Of a DNA stretch of 64,000 nt, positions 39,858-47,317 are shown in pieces; positions within the stretch are counted from its first letter, which is position 1; the number at the start of each line of letters is the position of its first letter. Source of the DNA: Nocardia wallacei (GTDB lineage Bacteria; Actinomycetota; Actinomycetes; Mycobacteriales; Mycobacteriaceae); assembly GCF_014466955.1 (NCBI RefSeq), contig NZ_AP023396.1, forward strand, positions 2,480,001-2,544,000, read 5' to 3'. Below the pieces are notes generated by a model. The model made no database searches. It saw only the letters and a list, made by a program, of their open reading frames with translations, and was not told the DNA's origin. A program made the position numbers and the translations under genes.

Positions 39858-40388
39858 CTACCAGCGCAGATTGATGCCGCGCGTGAACAGGAATCCGTGG
39901 CCCGTGGCGTTGTTGGTGCAGGTGGCCCGCTGGTCTCGGGCGGCGCAGGTGAAATCGCCGACCGTGAGCGCGGTGTCGTCGGGGAGGATATAGGCGGGGC
40001 GGGCGCCGCTGAAGAGGCCCTCTTTCAGGCAGATCAGTTCGGCGGCGGCGTAGCCGAGCGTCATGGTGGGTTCGGTCGGCTGGTCCGTCTCGTTCGACTC
40101 GCAGCCGGTGCGGCTGCGCCCGTGTGTGGCGAGCTGCTGGCAACCCGCTGTCGCGGGGAGCTCGGACGACGGGGTGTCCTGGATACCGCAGCCGACGCTA
40201 CCGTCCGCCGTGGTGAAGAAGTACCCGTCGGCGTGGCGGTAGCGGCCGGGGTCGACGGCCGCGACGGCGGCCGCCGAGCCGGCGAAAAACGTTGTGCTGA
40301 TGAACATTCCGAGACCGGACAGTGCAACGGCACCGGCCAGAACGTGTGCGCGCAATGGAACCCCTCGAATTCGGCCCTGCTCCGGCAT
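39858..40388 (-). CDS. Secreted or membrane-anchored hypothetical protein
   Basis: Up to 176 residues, with a hydrophobic N-terminal segment (RAHVLAGAVALSGLGMFISTTFFAGSAAAVAAV) that is either a signal peptide or an anchor. The exported part has six Cys (GYFFTTADGSVGCGI, TAGCQQL, TGCESN, LICLKEG, DFTCAAR, ATCTNN), pointing to disulfides and an extracellular location. ATG 40388 is annotated. TTG 40352, just before RAHVL, would give a more usual signal-peptide n-region and is a good alternative. No family could be named; similar small Cys-rich secreted proteins are common in Nocardia. Confidence 0.65.
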   Translation of the reverse strand: MPEQGRIRGVPLRAHVLAGAVALSGLGMFISTTFFAGSAAAVAAVDPGRYRHADGYFFTTADGSVGCGIQDTPSSELPATAGCQQLATHGRSRTGCESNETDQPTEPTMTLGYAAAELICLKEGLFSGARPAYILPDDTALTVGDFTCAARDQRATCTNNATGHGFLFTRGINLRW

Positions 40389-40455
40389 TGGCGGCCACCA
40401 TACCTGCCACCGGCCGCGGACGGCGAATTACGAAGGGGTGAGTGCTAACAGCTAG

Positions 40456-40944
40456 TTACTCCAGGTTCGAACCGGACGGTCGCATGACGGAGCCGGGGTC
40501 GGTGGGGTCGAGATCGCCTCCGTCGCTGTAGGACCAGCCACGCACGGTTTCGGCGTCGATTCGAATCACCGGTCCCTGTGGCCGGTTGCCTTGGTACTGC
40601 GGGTATTTGGCGGTGAGCCAGGCGATCGGCTCCGCGCGATCGGCGGGCTCGGTGAGAATGCGCGCGGCACCGTCCAGCCGCACCCACCACAGTCGGGTCC
40701 AGTCCTCGTCGTACTCGTCGGCCAGCACGGACGCCCGGTCGCGGGCCGCGATATTGGACAGTCGCCGCAGCTTCGTCGTCGTTTTCGGTTTGTGGTCCAC
40801 CGCGATCACGACGACCGGTGCGTCCGGGGCGACCGCGAAGGTGACCGGCACCAGATGTGGTTGCCCGGCGGCGCTCACCGTGGCCAGGCGCGCCACCCGG
40901 GCCGCCCGGAAACGCCGCAGGGCCTCCCGTTCGTCCAGTCGCAC
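40456..40944 (-). CDS. Pyridoxamine-oxidase-fold F420-dependent enzyme (TIGR03668, Rv0121c-like)
   Basis: A 162-residue split-barrel flavin/deazaflavin-binding protein. ARLATVSAAGQPHLVPVTFAV is the first barrel strand pair of the PPOX family, HKPKTTTKLRRLSNIAARDRASVL forms the phosphate-binding region, and WTRLWWVRLDGAARIL follows. Members of this TIGR03668 group are actinobacterial and predicted to use coenzyme F420, in line with other F420-linked genes here. GTG 40944 lies 6 nt after a TAACCT -10 element, so translation is probably leaderless. The substrate is unknown. Confidence 0.85.
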   Translation of the reverse strand: MRLDEREALRRFRAARVARLATVSAAGQPHLVPVTFAVAPDAPVVVIAVDHKPKTTTKLRRLSNIAARDRASVLADEYDEDWTRLWWVRLDGAARILTEPADRAEPIAWLTAKYPQYQGNRPQGPVIRIDAETVRGWSYSDGGDLDPTDPGSVMRPSGSNLE

Positions 40945-40950
40945 CCGTCC

Positions 40951-40956
40951 AGGTTA
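40951..40956 (-). promoter_or_regulatory. Leaderless -10 element of the PPOX-family gene
   Basis: On the minus strand TAACCT is followed by 6 nt (GGACGG) and the GTG at 40944. It overlaps the stop of the upstream NTF2-like gene on the same strand. Confidence 0.5.
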
Positions 40957-41370
40957 GGCGCCGGCCGCCTCGCGCTCGAGTTGCTCGGCCGCCTCGCGCT
41001 GGATCCGGTCGAATTGCGCGCCCATCGCCTCCGCGAGCGCGGTCGCCGCCGAGAGCGGGCGCACCATCACCATCAGGTCCGCTACCTTGCCCGCATCGTT
41101 CACTCGCACGAAGTCGCAGCCGGTGAGCCGCTTGCCCCGCACGGTCGCCTCGAACATCAGCGCCGCCTCGCGCCCGTCCGCATCGGCGATCTCACGGACG
41201 TAGCGGAAGTCCTCGAACACCCGCATCACACCGCGAATGATCGCCGCCGTGATGGCCTTACCCGGATACGGCTTGAATGCCACGGGGCTGGTGAACACCA
41301 CGTCGTCGGCCAGCAGCGCCTCGATGGCCGCCGCGTCGTGGGATTCCACCGCTTGCCGGAACGGATGCAT
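40954..41370 (-). CDS. SnoaL/NTF2-like nuclear transport factor 2 family protein
   Basis: A 138-residue cone-shaped NTF2-fold protein. It opens with the typical helix FRQAVESHDAAAIEALLADDVVFTSPVAF, followed by the strands EAALMFEATVRGKRLTGCDFVRVNDAGKVADLMVMVRP. Such proteins include isomerases, hydrolases and binding proteins; Asp or His residues in the pocket (for example in TGCDFVRV) could be catalytic, but no activity can be assigned. ATG 41370 follows a GAGG site (GAGGTCCAG). It ends 10 nt before the PPOX gene on the same strand. Confidence 0.82.
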   Translation of the reverse strand: MHPFRQAVESHDAAAIEALLADDVVFTSPVAFKPYPGKAITAAIIRGVMRVFEDFRYVREIADADGREAALMFEATVRGKRLTGCDFVRVNDAGKVADLMVMVRPLSAATALAEAMGAQFDRIQREAAEQLEREAAGA

Positions 41371-41429
41371 CTGGACCTCGCATATGCAACTGGTTGAATA
41401 GGTTTCGTCGCCATACTAACGAACGTCGT

Positions 41430-41499
41430 GTGCCCCGAGAGGACTCGAACCTCCAACCTGATCCGGAGTCAGGTGCTCTCTCCGCTGAGCTACGGGCAC
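41430..41499 (-). tRNA. Irregular tRNA-like sequence, anticodon CCG (Arg)
   Basis: On the minus strand it reads GTGCCCGTAGCTCAG, then an anticodon arm CCTGA-CTCCGGA-TCAGG and a T-loop TTCGAGT. The D-arm and anticodon arm are good. The variable region, however, is only about 2 nt, and the 3' acceptor strand has one extra G that must bulge. No CCA is encoded. At 70 nt it is short. It is either a decayed or an unusual tRNA-Arg, not a standard one. Confidence 0.5.
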
Positions 41500-41511
41500 A
41501 TGGCCTCTCGG

Positions 41512-41584
41512 TTCCCTCGGCGAGATCGAACTCGCACCGGCCGGTACCTGAGACCGGTGCCTCTACCATTTGGGCTACGAGGGA
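41512..41584 (-). tRNA. Irregular tRNA-like sequence, anticodon CAG (Leu by codon), short variable loop
   Basis: On the minus strand the acceptor stem TCCCTCG/CGAGGGA is perfect. The anticodon arm is CCGGT-CTCAGGT-ACCGG and the T-stem GCGAG/CTCGC. The T-loop is TTCGAT, only 6 nt instead of 7, and the variable loop is short, whereas chromosomal tRNA-Leu has a long variable arm. It lies 12 bp from the CCG sequence. It may be a relic or mobile-element-type tRNA. Confidence 0.5.
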
Positions 41585-41611
41585 GGGACACGGAATCGAA
41601 TTTCCCGGCTC

Positions 41612-41896
41612 TCAGTCGGCGAAGGCGCCCATGACCGGCTGCCACTGCACGAATCGCTTGGCGTCGATCACTCCCTGGCGCGCGAACGGATCCTCGGCCA
41701 GCAGCTTCTCCATGGCCGCGGCGTCGGCGGCGCGGAACAGGATCAGCGCGCCCGAGCCGTCCGGGTAGGGACCCGTCGACAGCACCACGCCCTGATCCAC
41801 CAGCCCGGACAGCCACGCCCGATGTGCGGGCCGGTGCTCGTCGCGGGCGGGCGCGGTGGCCGCGGAGTAGGTGTAGTGGACGGCGAAGATCGGCAC
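41612..41896 (-). CDS. YciI-family protein
   Basis: A 94-residue dimeric alpha+beta barrel of the YciI type. IFAVHYTYSAATAPARDEHRPAHRAWLSGLVDQGVVLSTGPYPD contains the conserved His and Asp/Tyr residues of the family's presumed active site, and the C-terminal half has AAAMEKLLAEDPFARQGVIDAKRFVQWQPV. GTG 41896 is chosen because GGGAG lies 6 nt upstream and the product then begins like the family. It is 17 bp downstream of the N-acetylglutamate synthase gene and probably co-transcribed. The function of most YciI proteins is unknown. Confidence 0.86.
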   Translation of the reverse strand: MPIFAVHYTYSAATAPARDEHRPAHRAWLSGLVDQGVVLSTGPYPDGSGALILFRAADAAAMEKLLAEDPFARQGVIDAKRFVQWQPVMGAFAD

Positions 41897-41913
41897 GGAG
41901 AACTCCCGGACGG

Positions 41914-42522
41914 CTAGAGGGTCAACAACATTCGAGTATTGCCGAGGGTGTTCGGCTTGACGTAGCTGAGATCGAGGAACTCGGCCACACCGGTGTCGTA
42001 GGAGCGGCACATCTCGGCGAACACCTCGGCGGTGACGGGTGTGCCATCGATCTCGGCGAACCCGTGCCGCTCGAAGAAGTCCACCTCGAAGGTGAGCACG
42101 AACAGCCGCCGCAACTCCAGCTCACGCGCCGTCGCGATCAGCTTGTCGACGATCAGGCGGCCGATGCCCTTGCCCTTGACACTCGGGTGCACCGCCACCG
42201 TGCGCACCTCGCCCAGGTCCGCCCACAACACGTGCAAGGCGCCGCAGCCGACCACCCGGCCGTCCACCTCGGCCACCCAGAACTCCTGCACCGCCTCGTA
42301 CAGCGTGACGAGATTCTTCTCCAGCAGGATCTTGCCGGCGTAGACGTCGACCAGGGTCTTGATGTCGGGCACATCCGAGGTCCGGGCGCGTCGCACGATC
42401 GGGTCGCCCGCCCCGGCCCTCGAAGCCGGCTCGGGGGCCCGCGCGGTCACGGCGGGCTGGGGAGCGCGGTCGTCGGGCACGGCGTCGCCGATCGAATCAC
42501 TGTGCGAGGCCCGTGTCGTCAT
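41914..42522 (-). CDS. argA: Amino-acid N-acetyltransferase (short-form N-acetylglutamate synthase)
   Basis: Acetylates glutamate in the first step of arginine synthesis. The protein is a single GNAT domain of the kind proven in Mycobacterium (Rv2747), and it lies in the same place, between ftsK and pgsA and on the opposite strand. Of 202 residues, the first about 45 are a disordered extension. The GNAT core follows with VRTVAVHPSVKGKGIGRLIVDKL (acetyl-CoA P-loop, Q/RxxGxG/A as KGKGIG) and FEVDFFERHGFAEI. ATG 42522 lies 7 nt after TACTGT, a leaderless arrangement. Confidence 0.88.
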   Translation of the reverse strand: MTTRASHSDSIGDAVPDDRAPQPAVTARAPEPASRAGAGDPIVRRARTSDVPDIKTLVDVYAGKILLEKNLVTLYEAVQEFWVAEVDGRVVGCGALHVLWADLGEVRTVAVHPSVKGKGIGRLIVDKLIATARELELRRLFVLTFEVDFFERHGFAEIDGTPVTAEVFAEMCRSYDTGVAEFLDLSYVKPNTLGNTRMLLTL

Positions 42523-42529
42523 GGGGTGC

Positions 42530-42558
42530 ACAGTAGTCGGCTGGACAACCGATAGTCT
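42530..42558. promoter_or_regulatory. Divergent leaderless -10 elements for argA and the pgsA leader ORF
   Basis: Minus strand: TACTGT (42535-42530), 7 nt, argA ATG. Plus strand: TAGTCT (42553-42558), 6 nt, GTG 42565 of a short ORF that leads into pgsA. Only 17 bp separate the two -10 boxes, so their -35 regions overlap each other's transcript starts. Confidence 0.55.
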
Positions 42559-42564
42559 GGTGGA

Positions 42565-42642
42565 GTGCCGCACCGCCAGCCCGTCTCCGAGCCCCCACAT
42601 TCCGGGGTCCGGCATGGCGTGATCGGGCGGGGGTGCCGGTGA
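42565..42642 (+). CDS. Candidate 25-codon leaderless upstream ORF coupled to pgsA
   Basis: GTG 42565 lies 6 nt after a TAGTCT -10 box. The frame stays open for 25 codons and ends in TGA at 42640-42642, which overlaps a GTG of pgsA (42639-42641, GTGA). Such coupling could set pgsA translation. The peptide (Pro, His, Arg and Gly rich) resembles no family. No experimental support; the length alone could be chance. Confidence 0.35.
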   Translation: MPHRQPVSEPPHSGVRHGVIGRGCR

Positions 42643-43298
42643 GCGTGCAGAGCGACGACATGGACAGTGCCTGGGTCGACGCGGGCCGAGTGCGGGCGAA
42701 TCTGGTCTCCCCCACGCCTCGCACCGTCGAGCCGTCGGCGGTGCCGCTGATGAACATCGCCAACGTCCTGACCGTGCTGCGGATCCTGATCGTGCCGCTG
42801 TTCCTGCTGGCGTTGTTCGCCGCGGGCGGGCACGACACCGGCTGGCGGATCGCGGCCACGGCCCTGTTCGGGATCGCGGCCGTCACCGACCGCATCGACG
42901 GGCAGCTGGCCCGCAAATACGGCCTGGTCACCGACTTCGGCAAACTGGCCGACCCGATCGCCGACAAGGCGCTGATCGGCTCGGCGCTGATCGGGCTGTC
43001 GGCCCTCGGCGATCTGGCCTGGTGGATCACGCTGGTGATCTGCGCGCGCGAGATCGGGGTCACGCTGCTGCGGCTGGCGGTGGTCCGGCGCGGCGTGATC
43101 CCGGCCGGTCGCGGCGGCAAACTGAAGACGCTGGTGCAGTCGCTGGCGATCGGCGTGATGCTGCTGCCGCTGTCGGGCGCGTTCCAGACCGCCGGACTGC
43201 TGCTGATGTATGTCGCGGTGGCGCTGACCGTGGTCACCGGCCTGGACTATGTGGTGCAGGCCGCCCGGCTCCGATTCGGCCCGGTCCGGCGGTCGTGA
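42633..43298 (+). CDS. pgsA: CDP-diacylglycerol-glycerol-3-phosphate 3-phosphatidyltransferase
   Basis: An integral membrane enzyme of phosphatidylglycerol synthesis, equivalent to mycobacterial PgsA3. The CDP-alcohol phosphotransferase signature D-x2-D-G-x2-A-R-x8-G-x3-D-x3-D is complete: TDRIDGQLARKYGLVTDFGKLADPIADK. About six transmembrane helices follow a polar N-terminus of some 35 residues. Start GTG 42633; GTG 42639, which overlaps the upstream ORF stop, is an equally good alternative. It overlaps the cinA start by 4 nt (GTGA), beginning a pgsA-cinA-clgR-pspA chain. Confidence 0.93.
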   Translation: MPVSVQSDDMDSAWVDAGRVRANLVSPTPRTVEPSAVPLMNIANVLTVLRILIVPLFLLALFAAGGHDTGWRIAATALFGIAAVTDRIDGQLARKYGLVTDFGKLADPIADKALIGSALIGLSALGDLAWWITLVICAREIGVTLLRLAVVRRGVIPAGRGGKLKTLVQSLAIGVMLLPLSGAFQTAGLLLMYVAVALTVVTGLDYVVQAARLRFGPVRRS

Positions 43299-43834
43299 CC
43301 GCGGTGCTGCCGCCGAACAGCGATCCGCTGGTCGCGGCGATTCCCGCCACCGAACTGGTCCGGTCGCTGCGCCGGGCCGAGCTGACCCTGGCCACCGCGG
43401 AATCGCTCACCGCGGGCCTGCTCGCGGCCACCGTCGCCGGAGTGCCCGGAGCCAGCACGGTGCTGCGCGGCGGACTGATCGTCTACGCCACGGATCTGAA
43501 GCACACCCTCGCCGGAGTGAGCGAACACACGTTGGTCACCGACGGACCGGTCGCCGCGAGCACCGCCGAACAGCTGGCCGTGGGCGCGCGCACCGCCTGC
43601 GGCGCCGACTGGGGCGTGGGCCTCACCGGTGTCGCCGGACCGGATGCGCAGGACGGACACCCGGTGGGCACGGTGTTCCTCGGCCTGGCCGGGCCGGAGA
43701 GCACCGAGGTGTTGCGGTTGAAACTGTCCGGCGACCGGTGGACGATCAGGATGGAAGCGGTGCGTGCGGCCGTGCGCGAACTCGTCCGGAGTCTGGGATC
43801 GCCGGCACCCGGGAACCAACCGGGTGGCGGGTGA
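43295..43834 (+). CDS. cinA: CinA C-terminal-domain protein (nicotinamide-nucleotide amidohydrolase PncC type)
   Basis: A 179-residue stand-alone CinA C-terminal domain, the part that deamidates NMN to NaMN in pyridine-nucleotide recycling. LATAESLTAGLLAATVAGVPGAS and GLIVYATDLKHTLAGV contain the Ser/Thr active-site region, and GVGLTGVAGPDAQDGHPVGTVFLGL is the second conserved block. The N-terminal MoCF domain of full-length CinA is absent. GTG 43295 overlaps the pgsA stop. Its last bases hold a sigma-E-type promoter for the next genes. The same gene order occurs in other actinobacteria. Confidence 0.92.
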   Translation: MTAVLPPNSDPLVAAIPATELVRSLRRAELTLATAESLTAGLLAATVAGVPGASTVLRGGLIVYATDLKHTLAGVSEHTLVTDGPVAASTAEQLAVGARTACGADWGVGLTGVAGPDAQDGHPVGTVFLGLAGPESTEVLRLKLSGDRWTIRMEAVRAAVRELVRSLGSPAPGNQPGGG

Positions 43835-43838
43835 CGTT
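43811..43838 (+). promoter_or_regulatory. ECF sigma (SigE-type) promoter of clgR, inside the cinA end
   Basis: GGGAACC (43811-43817), 17 bp, CGTT (43835-43838) closely match the mycobacterial SigE consensus (GGAAC-N15/16-GTT with flanking G and C). It would start transcription about 40 bp before clgR. SigE control of clgR and the psp genes is established in M. tuberculosis; here it is inferred from the motif and synteny. Confidence 0.7.
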
Positions 43839-43888
43839 GTCACTGCAGGAACTCGGGTCCGGCGAGTAATGAACGTGAGGAGAACGAG

Positions 43889-44293
43889 ATGACGCTGCTG
43901 CGAGAGGCCATCGGGGAAAGTCTGCGGCGCGCTCGGATCGCGCAGCGCCGGACCCTGCGCGAGGTATCCACGTCCGCGCGGGTCAGTCTCGGTTACCTGT
44001 CCGAGGTGGAGCGTGGCCGCAAGGAGGCCTCCAGCGAACTGCTGGCGGCCATCTGCCAGGCGCTGGACCTGCCGTTGTCGCGGGTGCTGTCGGATGTGAG
44101 TGCGGCGATGGCCGAGGCGGACGGGGTGCCCGCGCAGCCGGTGCCCGCCGTCGTGCCCGCGGCTCCGGCCGCCGCGCCCGCCGACGCCGCGGTCGCGACC
44201 GTGTCGGTTCCGCTCGGCGCCATCGCCGAGGACACCCGCATCGTGATCCCGGCGCCCAGGGCGGAAAAGCTGGTACTGGTACAGGCGAAGTGA
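43889..44293 (+). CDS. clgR: Helix-turn-helix transcriptional activator ClgR
   Basis: A 134-residue XRE-type regulator. The HTH spans about residues 8-62 ([60 protein letters not shown]), identical in outline to ClgR of mycobacteria and streptomycetes. An Ala/Pro-rich linker and a short C-terminus ending VLVQAK follow; ClgR proteins are ClpP substrates with C-terminal degrons, so this tail may serve that purpose. It activates clp protease and psp genes under envelope stress. GAGGAGAAC lies 6-14 nt before the ATG. A strong hairpin follows. Confidence 0.9.
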   Translation: MTLLREAIGESLRRARIAQRRTLREVSTSARVSLGYLSEVERGRKEASSELLAAICQALDLPLSRVLSDVSAAMAEADGVPAQPVPAVVPAAPAAAPADAAVATVSVPLGAIAEDTRIVIPAPRAEKLVLVQAK

Positions 44294-44299
44294 GCAGGA

Positions 44300-44333
44300 G
44301 TTGCCGGCGCCGACACCGTTCGGCGCCGGCAAC
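44300..44333 (+). terminator. Perfect 14-bp hairpin after clgR
   Basis: GTTGCCGGCGCCGA (44300-44313) pairs completely with TCGGCGCCGGCAAC (44320-44333) around a 6-nt loop. No T-tract follows, so it may attenuate rather than stop transcription into pspA, or stabilise the clgR mRNA end. Confidence 0.7.
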
Positions 44334-44503
44334 GCTGTACGACGGAGCGGAAACGGATAGATTCTCTATAAGCGTTCGGTAACCGGCGGGGTCCTGCCCA
44401 TACCGGTGCCGCGCGGTGGAGGATAGGGACAACGGGGTGCGTGACGGTCGCGCACTACAGTCGCGCGGGAGCGCGGCGTGTCAGATGGAGGCGGGATCAA
44501 TCG
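44334..44503 (+). promoter_or_regulatory. pspA upstream region
   Basis: A 170-bp gap. An AT-rich patch unusual for the region (44356-44373) contains TAGATT (44358-44363), a possible -10. ATGGAGGCGGG precedes the pspA start by about 8 nt. A ClgR operator is expected from mycobacteria, but no convincing copy of its CGC-N5-GCG core was found here. Confidence 0.4.
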
Positions 44504-45322
44504 ATGGCTAATCCGTTCGTCAAGGCCTGGAAGTACCTCATGGCCCTCTTCGATTCCAAGATCGAGGAGCACGCGGATCCGAAGGTCCAGATTCAGCAGG
44601 CTATCGAGGAAGCTCAGCGCCAGCACCAGGCCCTGTCGCAGCAGGCCGCGTCGGTCATCGGCAACCAGCGCCAGCTGGAGATGAAGCTGAACCGCCAGCT
44701 CGACGAGGTGGAGAAGCTCAACGCCAACGCCCGGCAGGCGGTCATGCTCGCCGACCAGGCGCAGGCCGCCGGCGACTCCGAGAAGGCGATCCAGTACACC
44801 AACGCGGCCGAGGCGTTCGCCGCGCAGCTGGTCACCGCCGAGCAGTCCATCGAGGACCTCAAGGTGCTGCACGACCAGTCGCTGCAGGCGGCCGCGCAGG
44901 CCAAGAAGGCGGTCGAGCAGAACGCGATGACGCTGCAGCAGAAGGTCGCCGAGCGCACCAAGCTGCTCAGCCAGCTCGAGCAGGCGAAGATGCAGGAGCA
45001 GGTCAGCGCCTCGCTGCAGTCCATGGACTCCACGCTGTCCGCGCCCGGCAGCACCCCCAGCCTGGACGCCGTGCGCGAGAAGATCGAGCGCCGGTACGCC
45101 AACGCGCTGGGCGCCGCCGAACTCGCGGGCAACTCGGTGCAGGGTCGGATGCTCGAGGTGCAGCAGGCCAGCGTCCAGATGGCCGGGCACAACCGGCTCG
45201 AGCAGATTCGCGCCTCCATGCGCGGTGACTCGCTGCCCGCCGGTGACTCCGCCACCCCGCAGGCCGTCCCGAATCCGGCCGCACAGCCGCAGATCGACAA
45301 GGGCCAGACCGCGCAGCAGTAA
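44504..45322 (+). CDS. pspA: Phage shock protein A (PspA/IM30, 35-kDa antigen type)
   Basis: A 272-residue ESCRT-III-like protein that oligomerises on the inner membrane to limit proton leakage. The sequence is one long coiled coil with the amphipathic N-terminal helix ([25 protein letters not shown]), then [40 protein letters not shown] and [27 protein letters not shown] short Pro/Gln-rich tail ends the protein. ATG 44504 follows GGAGG. The neighbours clgR and pspM match the mycobacterial envelope-stress operon (Rv2745c-Rv2743c). Confidence 0.94.
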   Translation: MANPFVKAWKYLMALFDSKIEEHADPKVQIQQAIEEAQRQHQALSQQAASVIGNQRQLEMKLNRQLDEVEKLNANARQAVMLADQAQAAGDSEKAIQYTNAAEAFAAQLVTAEQSIEDLKVLHDQSLQAAAQAKKAVEQNAMTLQQKVAERTKLLSQLEQAKMQEQVSASLQSMDSTLSAPGSTPSLDAVREKIERRYANALGAAELAGNSVQGRMLEVQQASVQMAGHNRLEQIRASMRGDSLPAGDSATPQAVPNPAAQPQIDKGQTAQQ

Positions 45323-45350
45323 CGCTCGCCCGCCGGAGAGGTACGAGGTG

Positions 45351-47183
45351 ATGGGTAGATCGCGGGCCCGCCACGAGCCCGCGGTCGACCGCGCCCGCGG
45401 ACCGGAACGCGGTCGTCGGGCAGGCGGCAGTGCGGGCGGCGAGCCTCGTGGTCCCGGCCGTCCCGTGGTCGAGGAGTCCGCCGAGCCCGCTTGGAAGGGC
45501 TTGTTCCCCTCCGTGTTTCGGCGTTCCCCGGGCGAGCGCAGCGATGCCGCGACTACCGTCGAGAAAGGTCCCGCCTTCGAATCGGTTGCGAGACCGGGCA
45601 ACCACGCAGTCGAAGACAGGGATGTCTTGCCGCCCAACCCTTCCCGTACCGACCCAGATCCCACCCTCGGCTGGATCCCCACGGGACCCTCGTCATCCAG
45701 CGGGGCCTCGCACGCCGATTCGCCCGGCACGAGAGCACCTTCCGACCCGCCTCGCCCATCCGGGCAGCGGCCGCCACACCCGGAACCGCCCGGCGGGGCC
45801 TGCCCCGACACACCTGGCGGGAGCGCGGGTTCGTCGGATCGCGAGCGGTCCGTCCGGTTCGGCGACGCCGGTGCTGTCCAGGGGACTACCGCTGTCGGAG
45901 CACACGCCGGACGGCATGACCGCGTGGTGCTCGACGACCAGCGAGTTCGCGGCGCGGCCGGAATCGGTACGGCCGCAGCAGACGCGAGCACCTCCGGCCG
46001 TAAGCGGTTCGGGCGTGGCAGTGGAGCGACCAACCGCGAGCGCATCCAGGACCCTTCTGCCACGGCCGCTCGACGCAACGAGAATAGTGCCGCCGACCGC
46101 GAGCGCAGCCATGGGAGTGCGGGGCGCGAGGAGGGGACTGTCGCGGGCCGCGAGCGCATCCAGGACCCGGCTGCCACGGCCGCTCGACGCAACGAGAGAA
46201 GTGCCGCCGACCGCGGACACAACCATGGGGGTACGGCGGCGGCCGGTCGGCGCCGGGAGGGGAGCGTCGCCGACCGCGAGCGCAACCGCAGAGGTGCGGC
46301 GGCTGATCGGAAGGCGGCCGAGCGCGCGGGGAATCGGAAACGGACTGCGCGCGAGAGGTTCGTGCGCGAGGTGCTGGCGCAGTCCGGTGTGGCGGAGGAA
46401 CAGGTCGACCAGGCGCGGCGGTTGCCGGATACGTTGCGGGAGGTCGGGGAGACCGCTCTACACGCGGTGCGGAAGTGGGCCGATCCGCGAGAACGGGAAT
46501 TGCGGCGGCGTCGGCGGGTGCGGCGGCGGAGTCTGCGGCTGAGTGCCGCCTCCGGGCTGACGGCGCTGGGCACGGCGGGACTGGTGGTCGTCTCGGCTCC
46601 GGCGTGGGCCGTCATCGTCGTCGGCAGCGGTGCCGCCGCCCTGGTGACGGGCGCGGCCGTGACCACCAAGCGATACTTCGAACTCCGGCGAAACCCGTTG
46701 CCGCCCGCGGCATTCGTACCGCGCAAGCTGCCGCCGATCCGCTCGGCCGCGCGGGACCCCATCGCCCGGCTGGTCCGGGCCGAGCGCGCGTTCTACGCCG
46801 TGGGCAGGCAGATCGCCCACGGCGGCCGACTGCCCGAGGACGATCTCACCGACACCGTCGAAACCGCCGATTCCGCCGCTGCCGCCCTGCACGCGCTGGC
46901 CGCCGACATCGTCGCCATGGAGCACGCCGCCGGGCTGGTGGCACAGTGGCAAACCCGGTCCGGATCGTCGCCGTCCGACCCTGTCCGCGCTACCGTGGCC
47001 CGGTTGCTGGACGGTGTCGCGGAGTACGAGGAACTGGTCGCGTCCGCGAGCCGGGTGCTCGCCGTTCCCGAAAGTCCGGCGTTCCCCGACGATCTGGGCT
47101 GGGCGATGGCCGACCTGCGCGACGCCGCCGATCGCCTCGACGGCTGGGCCCAGGCCCTCACCGAACTTGCCGACCGGCACTGA
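45351..47183 (+). CDS. pspM: Phage-shock envelope stress membrane protein PspM with very long disordered N-terminus
   Basis: A 610-residue protein whose last about 260 residues match the Rv2743c (PspM) type: a charged helix (RERFVREVLAQSGVAEEQVDQARRLPDTL), two transmembrane helices (LSAASGLTALGTAGLVVVSAPAWAVIVVGSGAAALVTGAAV) and a helical C-terminal domain (ARLVRAERAFYAVGRQIAHGG at its start). The first about 350 residues are Arg, Ser, Pro, Gly and Asp rich and contain a tandem 38-residue repeat. The mycobacterial protein is only about 270 residues. ATG 45351 follows GGAGAGG. In mycobacteria PspM anchors PspA to the membrane. Confidence 0.8.
   Translation: MGRSRARHEPAVDRARGPERGRRAGGSAGGEPRGPGRPVVEESAEPAWKGLFPSVFRRSPGERSDAATTVEKGPAFESVARPGNHAVEDRDVLPPNPSRTDPDPTLGWIPTGPSSSSGASHADSPGTRAPSDPPRPSGQRPPHPEPPGGACPDTPGGSAGSSDRERSVRFGDAGAVQGTTAVGAHAGRHDRVVLDDQRVRGAAGIGTAAADASTSGRKRFGRGSGATNRERIQDPSATAARRNENSAADRERSHGSAGREEGTVAGRERIQDPAATAARRNERSAADRGHNHGGTAAAGRRREGSVADRERNRRGAAADRKAAERAGNRKRTARERFVREVLAQSGVAEEQVDQARRLPDTLREVGETALHAVRKWADPRERELRRRRRVRRRSLRLSAASGLTALGTAGLVVVSAPAWAVIVVGSGAAALVTGAAVTTKRYFELRRNPLPPAAFVPRKLPPIRSAARDPIARLVRAERAFYAVGRQIAHGGRLPEDDLTDTVETADSAAAALHALAADIVAMEHAAGLVAQWQTRSGSSPSDPVRATVARLLDGVAEYEELVASASRVLAVPESPAFPDDLGWAMADLRDAADRLDGWAQALTELADRH
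46035..46240. repeat. 114-bp tandem duplication inside pspM
   Basis: The segment around GAGCGCATCCAGGACCC recurs 114 bp later (CGCATCC at 46041 and 46155), encoding RERIQDPxATAARRNExSAADR twice with about 85-90 percent identity by eye. Because 114 is a multiple of 3, the frame is kept. The partial sequence SVADRERNRRG that follows looks like a third, worn copy. Confidence 0.75.
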
Positions 47184-47317
47184 CCGCGGTCTAAGGGACA
47201 ACCCTGATCTTTCCCCGATATCGGTTGTGACCTGGTGATTTTCGGGCCTCGGCTTGCCAGTATGGAGGAGTCGGATCGCGCTGACGGCGGTTCGGAAACC
47301 TTCGGGAGGAAGTGGAC

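Noticed and set aside
44334..44503. ClgR operator upstream of pspA
   Set aside because: The nearby GTTCGGTAACC sequence does not fit the CGC-N5-GCG core well enough to claim a site.
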